Positions 43,110 to 51,028 of a stretch of DNA of 51,028 nucleotides are shown here, one piece after another (position 1 is the stretch's first letter; each line of letters opens with the position of its first letter). The stretch lies in the NCBI GenBank assembly GCA_031284745.1, contig JAITXJ010000025.1, positions 1-51,028 on the forward strand. The letters run 5' to 3'. Source of the stretch: Acholeplasmatales bacterium (lineage in GTDB: Bacteria > Bacillota_I > Bacilli_A > Acholeplasmatales > Acholeplasmataceae). Below the pieces are notes generated by a model. The model saw nothing but the letters and a program-made list of their open reading frames with translations, was not told the DNA's origin and searched no databases. Both the position numbers and the translations under genes were made by a program.

Positions 43110-44835
43110 CAAAATCTCCTCTAAATTGGGAGGCTGCAATTTCTTGATAAATTGTATTGCGCTGCATCAGTTCGTGATGCGAACCAATATCCATGATTTG
43201 TCCATCATTTAAAACGATGATCTGCTGAGCCTCTTGAATGCTAGATAATCTTTGAGCAATAATTATTTTCGTCATTTTGGGAAAATTATCCCTCAAAGCT
43301 TGGTGAATTAGCGCTTCGGTTTTGGTATCAATGGCACTGGTTGAATCATCTAAAATCAAAATTTTCGGTTGCTTTAAAAGGGCACGAGCCAAACATAAGC
43401 GTTGCTTTTGTCCTCCGGAAAAATTACTACCCCCCTGCAGTACCAAGGTTTCATAGTTATTTTCTAAATTATTGATAAAATCTTGGGCTTGGGAAATCTT
43501 AACATAATAGTCCATCTCAGAAAGGCTAGCTTGGGGATTACCCCAGGAGAGGTTCTCGCGAATACTTCCTCGAAATAAAACATTCTTTTGTAAAACAACA
43601 GCAACCCCTTGACGCAGAGTATCCAAATCATATTCCTTCACATTGACTCCACCCACGAGGACTTCTCCGCTAGTAGCATCATATAGCCGGCAAATCAAAT
43701 TGATTAGCGAGGTCTTTCCACTACCTGTGGAACCCACAATCGCAACGGTTTGTCCACTAGCAATTTTAAAATTTAAGTTCGTCAAACAAAGTTTATTTAA
43801 ATCCCCCACATAAGAAAAATTAACCTGCCGAAATTCAATACTCCCCTCGGATATTTCTAAAATGGGCTCATCGCCATTGACAATCGTCGATTTTTCTTTC
43901 AGGACTTCCACCACTCTCGAAGCCGAAGTTGAAGCGATAACAATCATCACTAAAACAAAAGAAAGCAACATCAGGCTCATTAAAATTTGCATTGCATAAC
44001 CAATTAAGCTCATTAGTTGACCAGTAGTGAGGTTACCTCTATTGACGATTAATTTGGCTCCGATCCAAGCAATTAGTAAAATGCTCGCATAAGAACAAAT
44101 TTGCATTAAGGGAGAATTCCAGGATACAATCCTTTCCGCTTTCGAAAAATTTTGGTAAATATCTTGCGAATCGTTCGTAAATTGCTGGATCTGTTGTTCT
44201 TCGCGAACAAAGGATTTCACCACCCGAATTCCTCGAAGATTTTCGCCGACTACTTGATTTAATTTATCGTACTTCTGAAAGACTTTTTCAAATAAAGGAT
44301 GGGCCTTCCAAACCACCAAAAATAAACCACCACCTAATATTGGTACTAGTGCTAAAAAAATAAAAGCAATCTGCACATTGATGGTAAAGGTTAAAATTAA
44401 ACATAACAAGAGCATAATAGGTGCGCGGACTGCTTGGCGAATAATGGCTTGATAGGCATTACGAATATTTGTCACATCAGTGGTAATTCGCGTGATTAAA
44501 CTGGCAGTAGAAAACTTATCAATATTTTCAAAAGAAAAATTAGAAATATTGTGATACATCATTGAGCGAATATTATGAGCCAGGCCGGAGGCAGCAATCG
44601 CTGAATAAGAGGCGCTTAAAACACCAAATAGTAATGAGATCAAACTTAAGGCCAGGAGGATTAAACCAATCTTCAAGATGAAATCTCCACTTCCCTTTTC
44701 AATTCCTTGATCGATTAAGAGACCCATTAAAAGCGGAATTGCTACTTCGACAAAAACTTCTAAAACCATAAAAATGGCCGAAAAATAACTTTCCTTTTGA
44801 TATTTTTTTAAACAACTAAGAATCGTTTTAATCAT
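43102..44835 (-). CDS. ABC exporter half-transporter, degenerate-site subunit (BmrC/LmrC-like)
   Basis: 577 residues with the same fold as the next gene. Walker A GSTGSGKT and signature FSGGQKQR are good. The Walker B end is LILDDSTSAID, with Asp in place of the catalytic Glu, and the switch His is Gln (IIAQRLSS). Together with LSQGQ in the partner this defines one degenerate nucleotide site, as in heterodimeric exporters like BmrCD and TM287/288. I chose ATG 44835 (MIKTILSCLKKYQ), two bases after hslO; a longer form would extend into hslO. No ribosome-binding site is obvious, so coupling to hslO is likely. Confidence 0.92.
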   Translation of the reverse strand: MIKTILSCLKKYQKESYFSAIFMVLEVFVEVAIPLLMGLLIDQGIEKGSGDFILKIGLILLALSLISLLFGVLSASYSAIAASGLAHNIRSMMYHNISNFSFENIDKFSTASLITRITTDVTNIRNAYQAIIRQAVRAPIMLLLCLILTFTINVQIAFIFLALVPILGGGLFLVVWKAHPLFEKVFQKYDKLNQVVGENLRGIRVVKSFVREEQQIQQFTNDSQDIYQNFSKAERIVSWNSPLMQICSYASILLIAWIGAKLIVNRGNLTTGQLMSLIGYAMQILMSLMLLSFVLVMIVIASTSASRVVEVLKEKSTIVNGDEPILEISEGSIEFRQVNFSYVGDLNKLCLTNLNFKIASGQTVAIVGSTGSGKTSLINLICRLYDATSGEVLVGGVNVKEYDLDTLRQGVAVVLQKNVLFRGSIRENLSWGNPQASLSEMDYYVKISQAQDFINNLENNYETLVLQGGSNFSGGQKQRLCLARALLKQPKILILDDSTSAIDTKTEALIHQALRDNFPKMTKIIIAQRLSSIQEAQQIIVLNDGQIMDIGSHHELMQRNTIYQEIAASQFRGDFDE

Positions 44836-44837
44836 GA

Positions 44838-45626
44838 CTAACGAAGGGGTCGTTTTTTTTGAATAATCTTGGTTAATTGATCGGTGTTCCAATCATAGGA
44901 GCGATGACAAAAAGGACAAACGACATTAATCCCTCGATCTTCAGCTAATAAACGTTCAAGCTCTTCGACTTGCAAAGATGTTATTTTTTGTTCATACTTT
45001 CGTTTAGAACAATTGCAATGGTAATGCGCTTCGATGCTCGAAACAATTTGGTAGTCTTCCCCACCTAAACTTTTTAAAATAGTTGCAACACTTTGGTAGT
45101 CAATTTTCTGACCAAGAACATCATGAACTTGTCTTTTAGTTTCTTTACTAGCTCCAGGTAATAATTGTAATAAAAAACCCTTCTTGCGCTTTCCAATCTG
45201 TACCTGGGTACAACTGGCTACTTGTTCACTAAATAAATAGTATTGCGTAAAAATATCATCGACATTAGCCGAACCAATTTCAATGCTGGAAGTAAATGAT
45301 TCCCTTCCGATCGTTCTTACTACTTGCAAGATTCCTTGACTAATAGCTTGATTACTAAGTATTTCCACATCAGCTTTAATTTGTCCGTGTTTATTAGCCA
45401 AGGCCGACATTTCGATTTCGGGACTGGTTAGCTTTACCAATAATTCCTCTTCCTCTTTAAAGCTTTGCGTGTAAAGTAAACTACATATTAAAAATTTCGA
45501 AAAATCTTCATTATTATTGTGATGAATTCTTTGCGCTTGGCGGATCAAATAATAGGTATCCGCCACCACCAACCGCACTTCTTTGTTCCAAGCTAGTGCT
45601 ACAACTAAACTATCTTTTCTAGCCAT
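44838..45626 (-). CDS. hslO: 33 kDa chaperonin Hsp33
   Basis: Redox-regulated holdase chaperone that is switched on by oxidative unfolding. The C-terminal zinc centre is intact: CNC (in AHYHCNCSKRKYE) and CPFC (in VVCPFCHRSYDW). The N-terminal domain has LVVALAWNKEVRLVV and the Hsp33 'EAQRxH'-like segment (RQAQRIHH). At 262 residues it is somewhat short. It sits two bases after maf, followed by the ABC pair, in the run begun by the metalloprotease. Confidence 0.95.
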   Translation of the reverse strand: MARKDSLVVALAWNKEVRLVVADTYYLIRQAQRIHHNNNEDFSKFLICSLLYTQSFKEEEELLVKLTSPEIEMSALANKHGQIKADVEILSNQAISQGILQVVRTIGRESFTSSIEIGSANVDDIFTQYYLFSEQVASCTQVQIGKRKKGFLLQLLPGASKETKRQVHDVLGQKIDYQSVATILKSLGGEDYQIVSSIEAHYHCNCSKRKYEQKITSLQVEELERLLAEDRGINVVCPFCHRSYDWNTDQLTKIIQKKRPLR

Positions 45627-45628
45627 CT

Positions 45629-46183
45629 TTATTCCGAGAAAATCAATTTTTGAATTTTTTCCAGTGGTAGACCAATAACCGTTGCATAATTGCCCTCAAC
45701 TTTTTTGACAAATCCATCACTCAAAGACTGAATCCCATAAGATCCGGCCTTCCCCCAATATTCACCTCGATCTAAATATTGTTGAATTTCTAAAGGGCTA
45801 AGTTTTTTAAAAATAACTTTCGCTTTTTCATAAAAAGTAAAAATCTTTTTTTGGTAATAGACCGAAGCACCAGAATAGACATAGTGAGGAGCCAAAGAAA
45901 GTTGTAACAACATCGTATAAGCATCTTCTCTTGAGGTGGGTTTTCCATAAATAACCCCCTTTTGATAGACAATCGTATCCGCACAAATAATCGTATCCTG
46001 GGGATACTTTTCAATAAGAACTTTTAATTTACCTAAACTAAGAGCTTGAACCAAACTACTTGGTTTGTGTTGTTTGTGTTTAAGCTCATCTTCATCAAAA
46101 TTACTAGGAGCAACAAGAAAGTCTTGGGTAATCTGTTCTAAAAGAGCCCGACGTCCTTGAGAGTTACTACCTAAAATTAACAT
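45629..46183 (-). CDS. maf: Maf-family nucleoside triphosphate pyrophosphatase
   Basis: House-cleaning hydrolase of (modified) dTTP/UTP or m7GTP-type nucleotides. The Maf signature is LGSNSQGRRALL (about 4-15, with a Gly-Arg phosphate site), FDEDEL, ADTIVYQKGVIYGKP (about 68-82) and WGKAGSYGIQ near the end. Length, 184 residues, is normal. GGAG of its ribosome-binding site is the last codons of the upstream metalloprotease gene, so they are coupled. Confidence 0.93.
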   Translation of the reverse strand: MLILGSNSQGRRALLEQITQDFLVAPSNFDEDELKHKQHKPSSLVQALSLGKLKVLIEKYPQDTIICADTIVYQKGVIYGKPTSREDAYTMLLQLSLAPHYVYSGASVYYQKKIFTFYEKAKVIFKKLSPLEIQQYLDRGEYWGKAGSYGIQSLSDGFVKKVEGNYATVIGLPLEKIQKLIFSE

Positions 46184-46184
46184 C

Positions 46185-49100
46185 TTAACTCCAAGTTAAT
46201 GTTATATTCGCAAAGCCATTACCAATACTACCGTTAATGGTAATAATGACATTGATTGCGCTCGAATTGGTATCCCAAGTATAGTACTGTCCAAGATTAA
46301 GGGTTCCACTCCTTAGGAGATCACCACTTTTCACCCCGCTGGAGCGAATGGAATTATTATGGTCGGCTTCCAGAATTTCAATTAAATTATTCGAACTAGC
46401 TGATTCATTATCATATAGAAAATTCATCCACCAACTATTACCCGAAGAATAAACATTGGAATTGACATGGTAAATCACTACCCCATCAACCGTTGGTAAG
46501 ATTCCCTGATTACTATGTGCAGCATACAAACCTTCCCCGGCTTCATAATACATAATCAAGAGATATTCACCAAAAATCGAGCCATTCCAGCTACTTCCAT
46601 AAGGAATTAAAATCGTATCTCCTGCAATTTCATATTGTGGTAAATTGAATGTAAAGGTTCCATGTGTAGCAATATAAGGTTCAATCCAACCAAAGAAGAA
46701 TTTATTAAAAGGACCATGATCACCACAATTATAATCTTGCATATCAAAACCACCAAGAGGACCACGGTTGCTATTGCTATATAAATCTGTCATACCCAAC
46801 ATATGACCAGTTTCATGGATGTAGGTTTCCGCATTTCGGCCACTGATGACACCACTTAAACCCGTATCGCTCGCAAAATTAATCGAAGCCCATTGATAAT
46901 ATTGTAATTTCTTACCATCAACAGTCACGTTTTTTAAACCAGTAGCTTGCGGAAGATAAACCCAAGCCCACCAAGGATCGGTACTGTAATCATAACCGCG
47001 CGAGTAAATGAAATATACTCCATCTAAGGTCCCATCGTTATTATTATCATATTGAGCAAAATTAATCGTCGAGTCCATTCCCACTAAGGCTTCACGAATA
47101 ATATCCTGATCACGATAATTAGCGTATTGTCCCGAACTAACTTGGTAACTCGCATAATTTTTTGAAGCCGTAAAGACAGGTGAAATATCAAAAGTAACAT
47201 TTAAGTTTCCATAAGAAGAAACTCTTAAATAAGAGCTCACGCTTTCCCAACCTGTTTCCGCATGAGTACCATTGAAAACATAATTTAAATTATTTAATTC
47301 GGTCGTGGTAAAACTATCATTAGGAAATTGAACAGGAATGACTAAAGAATGATAGGTCCCCACACTCGGCATACTGGTATAGGACATGTTCGACTGGTAT
47401 TCATAAATATTTTGATAGCCAGTTCCACTATGTGGATAAGGAATATTATAAGGAGGAGTTCGATCTTCGGTTAAAGTCCATCTAACACCATAAGTTAAAT
47501 TTTCTAAAGTAAGATAAAACTCTTCACCCACCAAATAATAGCCATTACTATTTTCTAAATAACCTAAGCCAGCTAATTCAGCTAAATATTGATTTAGGGT
47601 TACGCTATTCCAATCTAAAATATTTACCTCAATATTAATGGTAAATTCACCACTATTATTCACCAAATTCACATAATAAGCTTCAATATTCGAAACTAAT
47701 AAAGCGGAAACATTAGAGCCATAAATAGAATTAATTTCACTATAAGGGAAAGCATCGACAAAAGGTCCTTCGTCCACAATGCTATAACTAATATAAATAT
47801 GATGCAAGTAAATGGCACGATTAACCAGTGATTTTAAATTAAGATTAAAAGAACTACTATGAACATTTAAATCTTCCACCACATAATTAATCACCGAAGT
47901 TGATTCAAAATGATATTCGGATAAATAATTACCAAAGCCAATTTGCGCTATCGCACTTCCTCCCGCGGAAACACTTAATCCTAGGGAATAGCCATGAATA
48001 ACGACGTTACTTGGTAAAGTAGTATTAAGTAACCAATAAGCTAATTGCGGATTAGCGGTGGTGCCAATTTGCAAACCCTTCGTTGAACTAAAACTAATAG
48101 CGCTCATCGCTTGCGATTGCCAGGACCAATTTAAATTACCGACGTTATTGATAATACCACCACCAATATTTACTTGTCCACTAACTAATTGCCACTGATA
48201 GTCAAAATCTAAAACCAATATCTTTTTAACTTCCACCTGATAACTAATTGCCTTATTAACACTACCTTCTTGATAATTTATGGTAACATTATAAAACCCA
48301 GCTATACCCCATAAAATTGATGAAGCATTAATCGTATAACTTGTCACATTTTGAAAAGTGCTATTGCTATAAAAAGCCCGAACTTCCAAGCCCAAAGTAT
48401 TAAGACTAGTGGCTTCTAAACTATAAGTTGTTTGCTCAGGGAAAGCCACTAAGGAGATGCTTGTTAAAGTATAAACAGTTAAATCATAAGAAGCATAAAT
48501 AGTAACCGCATGATAGGTATAACTAATTAAAACATTATAAACACCAGTTACCCCCCACACCACATTCGATAAATCGATGTCTACCGCAACTACTGCGATA
48601 GTGGAATCACTATAAGTAACTTGAAATTCGAGGCCAGCACTACTATAATCACTTAACCTTTCATCAATATAATAATTTTGTTTAGGAAAATTTAAGAACA
48701 TTCCGCCCACCGGAGTTACAAGAATAATTTCAATATAAAAACTTGTTGACTTCGTAATGCTATTATGAGTATAAGAAACAATGACTTGATAACTACCACC
48801 AAAGCCATAATTAATATTTGAAGTATTAATAACTAATTCACTAAGAGCGAGAATACTAGTAACACTATCACTATAATTAGCTCTTACAATTAGACCCGTT
48901 ACATCAATTTCTAAATCAGCATCACTATATTGAGTAATATATGGTAAACTAATAATTTCAATTGATTGGAGAGTTAATACTTGGTATACAGCATAATAAC
49001 TTTGATTTTGACTAACTGTGCCCAACGGAATAATTTGCCCAAAAGGCGATAAACTCCAACCCAATAATTCCCCACTGACTTGGCCATTATAACTAATTTG

Positions 49101-49871
49101 TTGACCATAATGATAGGTTTGACTAATACTGGTAAGATCATCAATAACAAAGGTAATTACATAGTCAATATAACTACTACTATATTGAGCTGTATAGCTA
49201 GTGTTGGTAGTAGCTATCGTTAATTGTGGGTTCCAACCACTAAAGGTATAGTTATAAACATTATCACTTGGTTTAGTTGGCACTAAATTAGTGGTTACAA
49301 CTTCATTCTTTTGAAAACTAACAGTTTCTAAAAGACTTCCATCATAATTTAAAAAAGTAATAATAACTGAACCATTAGAATAGCTATAAATGTGAATATA
49401 GCTGCTTAGAATAGTTATTTCTTCAAGAGTAACAGAATATTGAGAATCTAAATAAAAGCCATTTAATTGACTGCTTTCATAACCAGGTATAACTATTTGG
49501 CTCAATACTAAGATATTATCGACTGTTGGCACATAATAAGCATTATTATCTAGATGAACATAAGCCCCAAAGGTATTAACAAACAAAGCAACAATTACTT
49601 GATTGTTAGCTTTAACTTTTAAAGTATCGCTTAATTCAATAAGAATATCGTTTTCAAACCATCCAACAAAGGTATAACCATCATCACTAATTGCCTTTAA
49701 AGTAGCAAGTTCATTTTTCTTATAATTAGTCTTTAGTCCGGTTACTTCCCCATTTTCATAATTAACTGTAATTTTATAATTAGTATTACCAAAAAATCCA
49801 TTACAAGCAACTAAAATAATAGTAGAAACAATAATCACTAATAATAATCCTAATTTTTTCATTTTATTCAT
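46185..49871 (-). CDS. M6-like zinc metalloprotease lipoprotein with InlB-type, Ig-like and shared repeat modules
   Basis: 1228 residues. Lipobox LVAC (Cys23). InlB/Listeria-Bacteroides-type segments lie at about 31-100, 170-230 and 238-296 (marks: FVGWFEN, ITFLNYDG, LLGWSLSPFG). Three Ig-like (Big_3-type) repeats at about 297-565 each end 'I.WG..G.Y.V.I.Y'. A 705-800 segment (FPYSEINSIY ... YLAELAGLGY) matches the modules of the lipoproteins at 17691 and 20488. The catalytic domain follows (about 815-1130): SYLRVSSYGNL, a Ca-type loop YDNNNDGTLDGV, and HETGHMLGMTDLYS (near 1019), the HExxHxxGxxD zinc motif of M6 proteases. Start has GAGG eight bases upstream. It leads maf-hslO-ABC. Likely a cell-anchored degradative or processing protease. 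Confidence 0.88.
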   Translation of the reverse strand: MNKMKKLGLLLVIIVSTIILVACNGFFGNTNYKITVNYENGEVTGLKTNYKKNELATLKAISDDGYTFVGWFENDILIELSDTLKVKANNQVIVALFVNTFGAYVHLDNNAYYVPTVDNILVLSQIVIPGYESSQLNGFYLDSQYSVTLEEITILSSYIHIYSYSNGSVIITFLNYDGSLLETVSFQKNEVVTTNLVPTKPSDNVYNYTFSGWNPQLTIATTNTSYTAQYSSSYIDYVITFVIDDLTSISQTYHYGQQISYNGQVSGELLGWSLSPFGQIIPLGTVSQNQSYYAVYQVLTLQSIEIISLPYITQYSDADLEIDVTGLIVRANYSDSVTSILALSELVINTSNINYGFGGSYQVIVSYTHNSITKSTSFYIEIILVTPVGGMFLNFPKQNYYIDERLSDYSSAGLEFQVTYSDSTIAVVAVDIDLSNVVWGVTGVYNVLISYTYHAVTIYASYDLTVYTLTSISLVAFPEQTTYSLEATSLNTLGLEVRAFYSNSTFQNVTSYTINASSILWGIAGFYNVTINYQEGSVNKAISYQVEVKKILVLDFDYQWQLVSGQVNIGGGIINNVGNLNWSWQSQAMSAISFSSTKGLQIGTTANPQLAYWLLNTTLPSNVVIHGYSLGLSVSAGGSAIAQIGFGNYLSEYHFESTSVINYVVEDLNVHSSSFNLNLKSLVNRAIYLHHIYISYSIVDEGPFVDAFPYSEINSIYGSNVSALLVSNIEAYYVNLVNNSGEFTINIEVNILDWNSVTLNQYLAELAGLGYLENSNGYYLVGEEFYLTLENLTYGVRWTLTEDRTPPYNIPYPHSGTGYQNIYEYQSNMSYTSMPSVGTYHSLVIPVQFPNDSFTTTELNNLNYVFNGTHAETGWESVSSYLRVSSYGNLNVTFDISPVFTASKNYASYQVSSGQYANYRDQDIIREALVGMDSTINFAQYDNNNDGTLDGVYFIYSRGYDYSTDPWWAWVYLPQATGLKNVTVDGKKLQYYQWASINFASDTGLSGVISGRNAETYIHETGHMLGMTDLYSNSNRGPLGGFDMQDYNCGDHGPFNKFFFGWIEPYIATHGTFTFNLPQYEIAGDTILIPYGSSWNGSIFGEYLLIMYYEAGEGLYAAHSNQGILPTVDGVVIYHVNSNVYSSGNSWWMNFLYDNESASSNNLIEILEADHNNSIRSSGVKSGDLLRSGTLNLGQYYTWDTNSSAINVIITINGSIGNGFANITLTWS

Positions 49872-50275
49872 TGATAATTCCTCACTTAGGTTCTTAATGA
49901 ACGAGACTAATCCTCACTCATTGATAATATTTTATCATTAATTAAAAAAAAAACTTAAGTAATGGTTGCTGTTTCTCACCAATAATATTTAATATTACAT
50001 ATTAATTATTATACATAAGGGGAAAAAAGAGTCTTTTTTTAAAAAATAATCTTTTATATGATAATAATTGAGAACAATAAATGCCTTTACCAAACATAAC
50101 TTCTCCAAAAAAACAATCAAAGATTAGGTGATGCTAGAAATAATCACCGATGATTGCCTAATAGGATTAATACTTTAAAGGTTAAATATTTTTCCTAAAC
50201 TACCTTTCATAAGAAGAGTATCTAGAAAATGAAATAATATTTTAATATTCGTTAATGATTACTCACGAAATAAGT
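49872..50275. other. 404-base AT-rich intergenic region with dyad symmetries
   Basis: No ORF or known RNA is seen. Near the metalloprotease start is a dyad TGATAA-TATT-TTATCA (49922-49937) overlapping a possible minus-strand -10 (GATAAAAT), which could be an operator. The motif CATTGATAAT occurs twice, at the metalloprotease start and about 50 bases further on. A second structure at 50123-50162 can fold two ways: GGTGAT/ATCACC, or ATTAGG/CCTAAT with inner AATCA/TGATT. No T run follows it, so it is not a standard terminator. Its role is unknown. Confidence 0.3.
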
Positions 50276-50965
50276 CTATTTAGTGTGATCTGGCACCCCT
50301 AATATTTTTCTTATTTGATAATCTAGGCTACGATCAAGCCTTAATGGATTACGATTAAAATCTGTGCGGCCTGGCATTTGATTTAAATTAATGTAGGCAT
50401 CTTGATCATTGTCTTCCTGCGGAACCGGAAAAGCTAGTTCTTCGATGGAGGAAACATGTACTAAAGCAAAACAAATATTAGTCCAATTGACTGCTAGATT
50501 ATAAGAAACAGATGATGCATCAATAGTTAATTGAATCTTCCGGGGATTATCTTTAGAAATTAAATTAAATGAAAGTATTTCTTCAAAATATAATACCGTA
50601 TGCACAAAATTATTTTGCGTTACTGAAAAACCATCCGGTGTTTCAAGAAGAACTATTTGAAAACCAAGGACCATATCCAAAAAAGGGTCTTCCATAGGCA
50701 GAACTTTTTTTTCGTATTCATCGTATAGGGGTTCCCACTGTCCCAGACTATTATATAGACCTACACTTCCTACATCAATTTCTACTGGAACGTGATATAG
50801 ATCTTGATCCCACGTATCACTAACTTTGACGCTAATGAAATAGTAAAATTTGGGAATTGTGGATGGCGTGGTTTCAGTTCCTTTCTCACCTTCAACCTTC
50901 ACACTACAAGAACTAATCAGTAAACTTAAAATAACTGTTAATAAGATTAAATAGAGCTTCTTCAT
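50276..50965 (-). CDS. Lipoprotein of unknown function
   Basis: 229 residues. Signal peptide with lipobox ISSC (Cys20), then a Thr/Ser/Pro linker and a compact domain of mixed strands with no motif I recognise. The C-terminus has an acidic stretch (PQEDNDQDAY) and a basic end (RNPLRLDRSLDYQIRK). AAGGAG lies seven bases upstream of the ATG. The start overlaps the stop of a gene entering from the right edge (ATGA), so it is the second gene of a group. It lacks the repeat modules found in the other large lipoproteins. Confidence 0.8.
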   Translation of the reverse strand: MKKLYLILLTVILSLLISSCSVKVEGEKGTETTPSTIPKFYYFISVKVSDTWDQDLYHVPVEIDVGSVGLYNSLGQWEPLYDEYEKKVLPMEDPFLDMVLGFQIVLLETPDGFSVTQNNFVHTVLYFEEILSFNLISKDNPRKIQLTIDASSVSYNLAVNWTNICFALVHVSSIEELAFPVPQEDNDQDAYINLNQMPGRTDFNRNPLRLDRSLDYQIRKILGVPDHTK

Positions 50966-51028
50966 AAAAATTCTCCTTCTTCTTGTGAAATATAAGAAAT
51001 AGGATCATTCGTTTTAGCATGTAATAAA
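50962..51028 (-). CDS. C-terminal end of a gene cut by the window edge
   Basis: An open frame enters from the right edge and ends LLHAKTNDPISYISQEEGEF-L with TGA at 50964-50962, overlapping the next ATG as ATGA. The 21 visible codons fit the codon habits of the window, and the overlap style matches many neighbours. Too short to identify; it could be a chance open frame. Confidence 0.45.
   Translation of the reverse strand, partial: LLHAKTNDPISYISQEEGEFL

Noticed and set aside
50037-50060. AAAAAAGAGTCTTTTTT as a terminator
   Set aside because: The stem is almost all A-T and the loop is too small for a stable hairpin.
1-51028. Alternative genetic code (TGA as Trp), as in mycoplasmas
   Set aside because: TGA is the genuine stop of tkt, tilS, rqcP, lysS and jag, within ATGA overlaps, and Trp is written TGG in the proteins examined.
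1-51028. CRISPR arrays, insertion sequences, prophage or integrase genes
   Set aside because: No regularly spaced repeats, transposase or integrase motifs, or phage genes were found on either strand.

Overview
This is a 51-kb window from an AT-rich, monoderm, Firmicutes/Mollicutes-like bacterium. Three things point there. (1) Gene neighbourhoods are of low-GC Gram-positive type: rnmV-ksgA-ispE, tilS-ftsH, rpmH-rnpA-yidC-jag and tadA next to the SRP RNA. (2) Several lipoproteins carry lipobox signals, and nothing suggests an outer membrane. (3) The code is standard: TGA is a real stop, often inside ATGA stop/start overlaps (tkt/mnmG, jag/YiiX-like, tilS/ftsH, rqcP/lysS, lysS/S41), so this is not a code-4 mycoplasma. 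A free-living fermentative relative of the Acholeplasma/Izemoplasma/Haloplasma/RF39 type is my inference. Central metabolism seen includes transketolase, PduL-type phosphotransacylase and the Fhs-FolD one-carbon pair.

Layout, left to right. 1-150: a likely ribosomal RNA leader pointing off the left edge. 152-5515 (minus): tRNA-Tyr and the group [membrane protein]-tkt-mnmG-rsmG. 5598-8371 (minus): SRP RNA, tadA, tdk, rpmE with a leader hairpin and terminator, yebC-ppa. 8545-11061 (minus): tRNA-Arg, fhs, folD. 11140-12820: serS converging on hit. 12959-16816 (plus): a compact group pduL-HD hydrolase-rnmV-ksgA-ispE, converging on an SDR reductase. 17691-23658 (plus): two giant secreted lipoproteins. 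23777-31953 (plus): exoA, tilS-ftsH-rqcP-lysS, an S41-like peptidase lipoprotein and a membrane protein. 32008-38524 (minus): rpmH-rnpA-yidC-jag-[YiiX-like hydrolase]-rmuC-asnS. 38725-41202: a serine-hydrolase-like/GNAT fusion converging on a YwaF-type membrane protein preceded by a 35-codon small ORF. 41274-49871 (minus): M6-like metalloprotease lipoprotein-maf-hslO-heterodimeric ABC exporter. 50276-end (minus): a small lipoprotein and the tail of one more gene.

Most genes are housekeeping: tRNA modification and charging, rRNA methylation and 5S maturation, protein export and quality control, one-carbon and nucleotide metabolism. The distinctive accessory content is the surface set. Two lipoproteins of 913 and about 1056 residues and the 1228-residue metalloprotease all combine InlB-type repeats with what looks like a shared, degenerate module of about 100 residues ('WP ... 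Y..L...GW'). I do not recognise it as a named domain. It is the best candidate here for something undescribed. Other points of interest are two probable leaderless mRNAs, a terminator-like hairpin between rpmH and rnpA, a 5' hairpin in the rpmE leader, a YidC with a large extra ectodomain, and an rRNA leader that stops matching just inside the 16S start.
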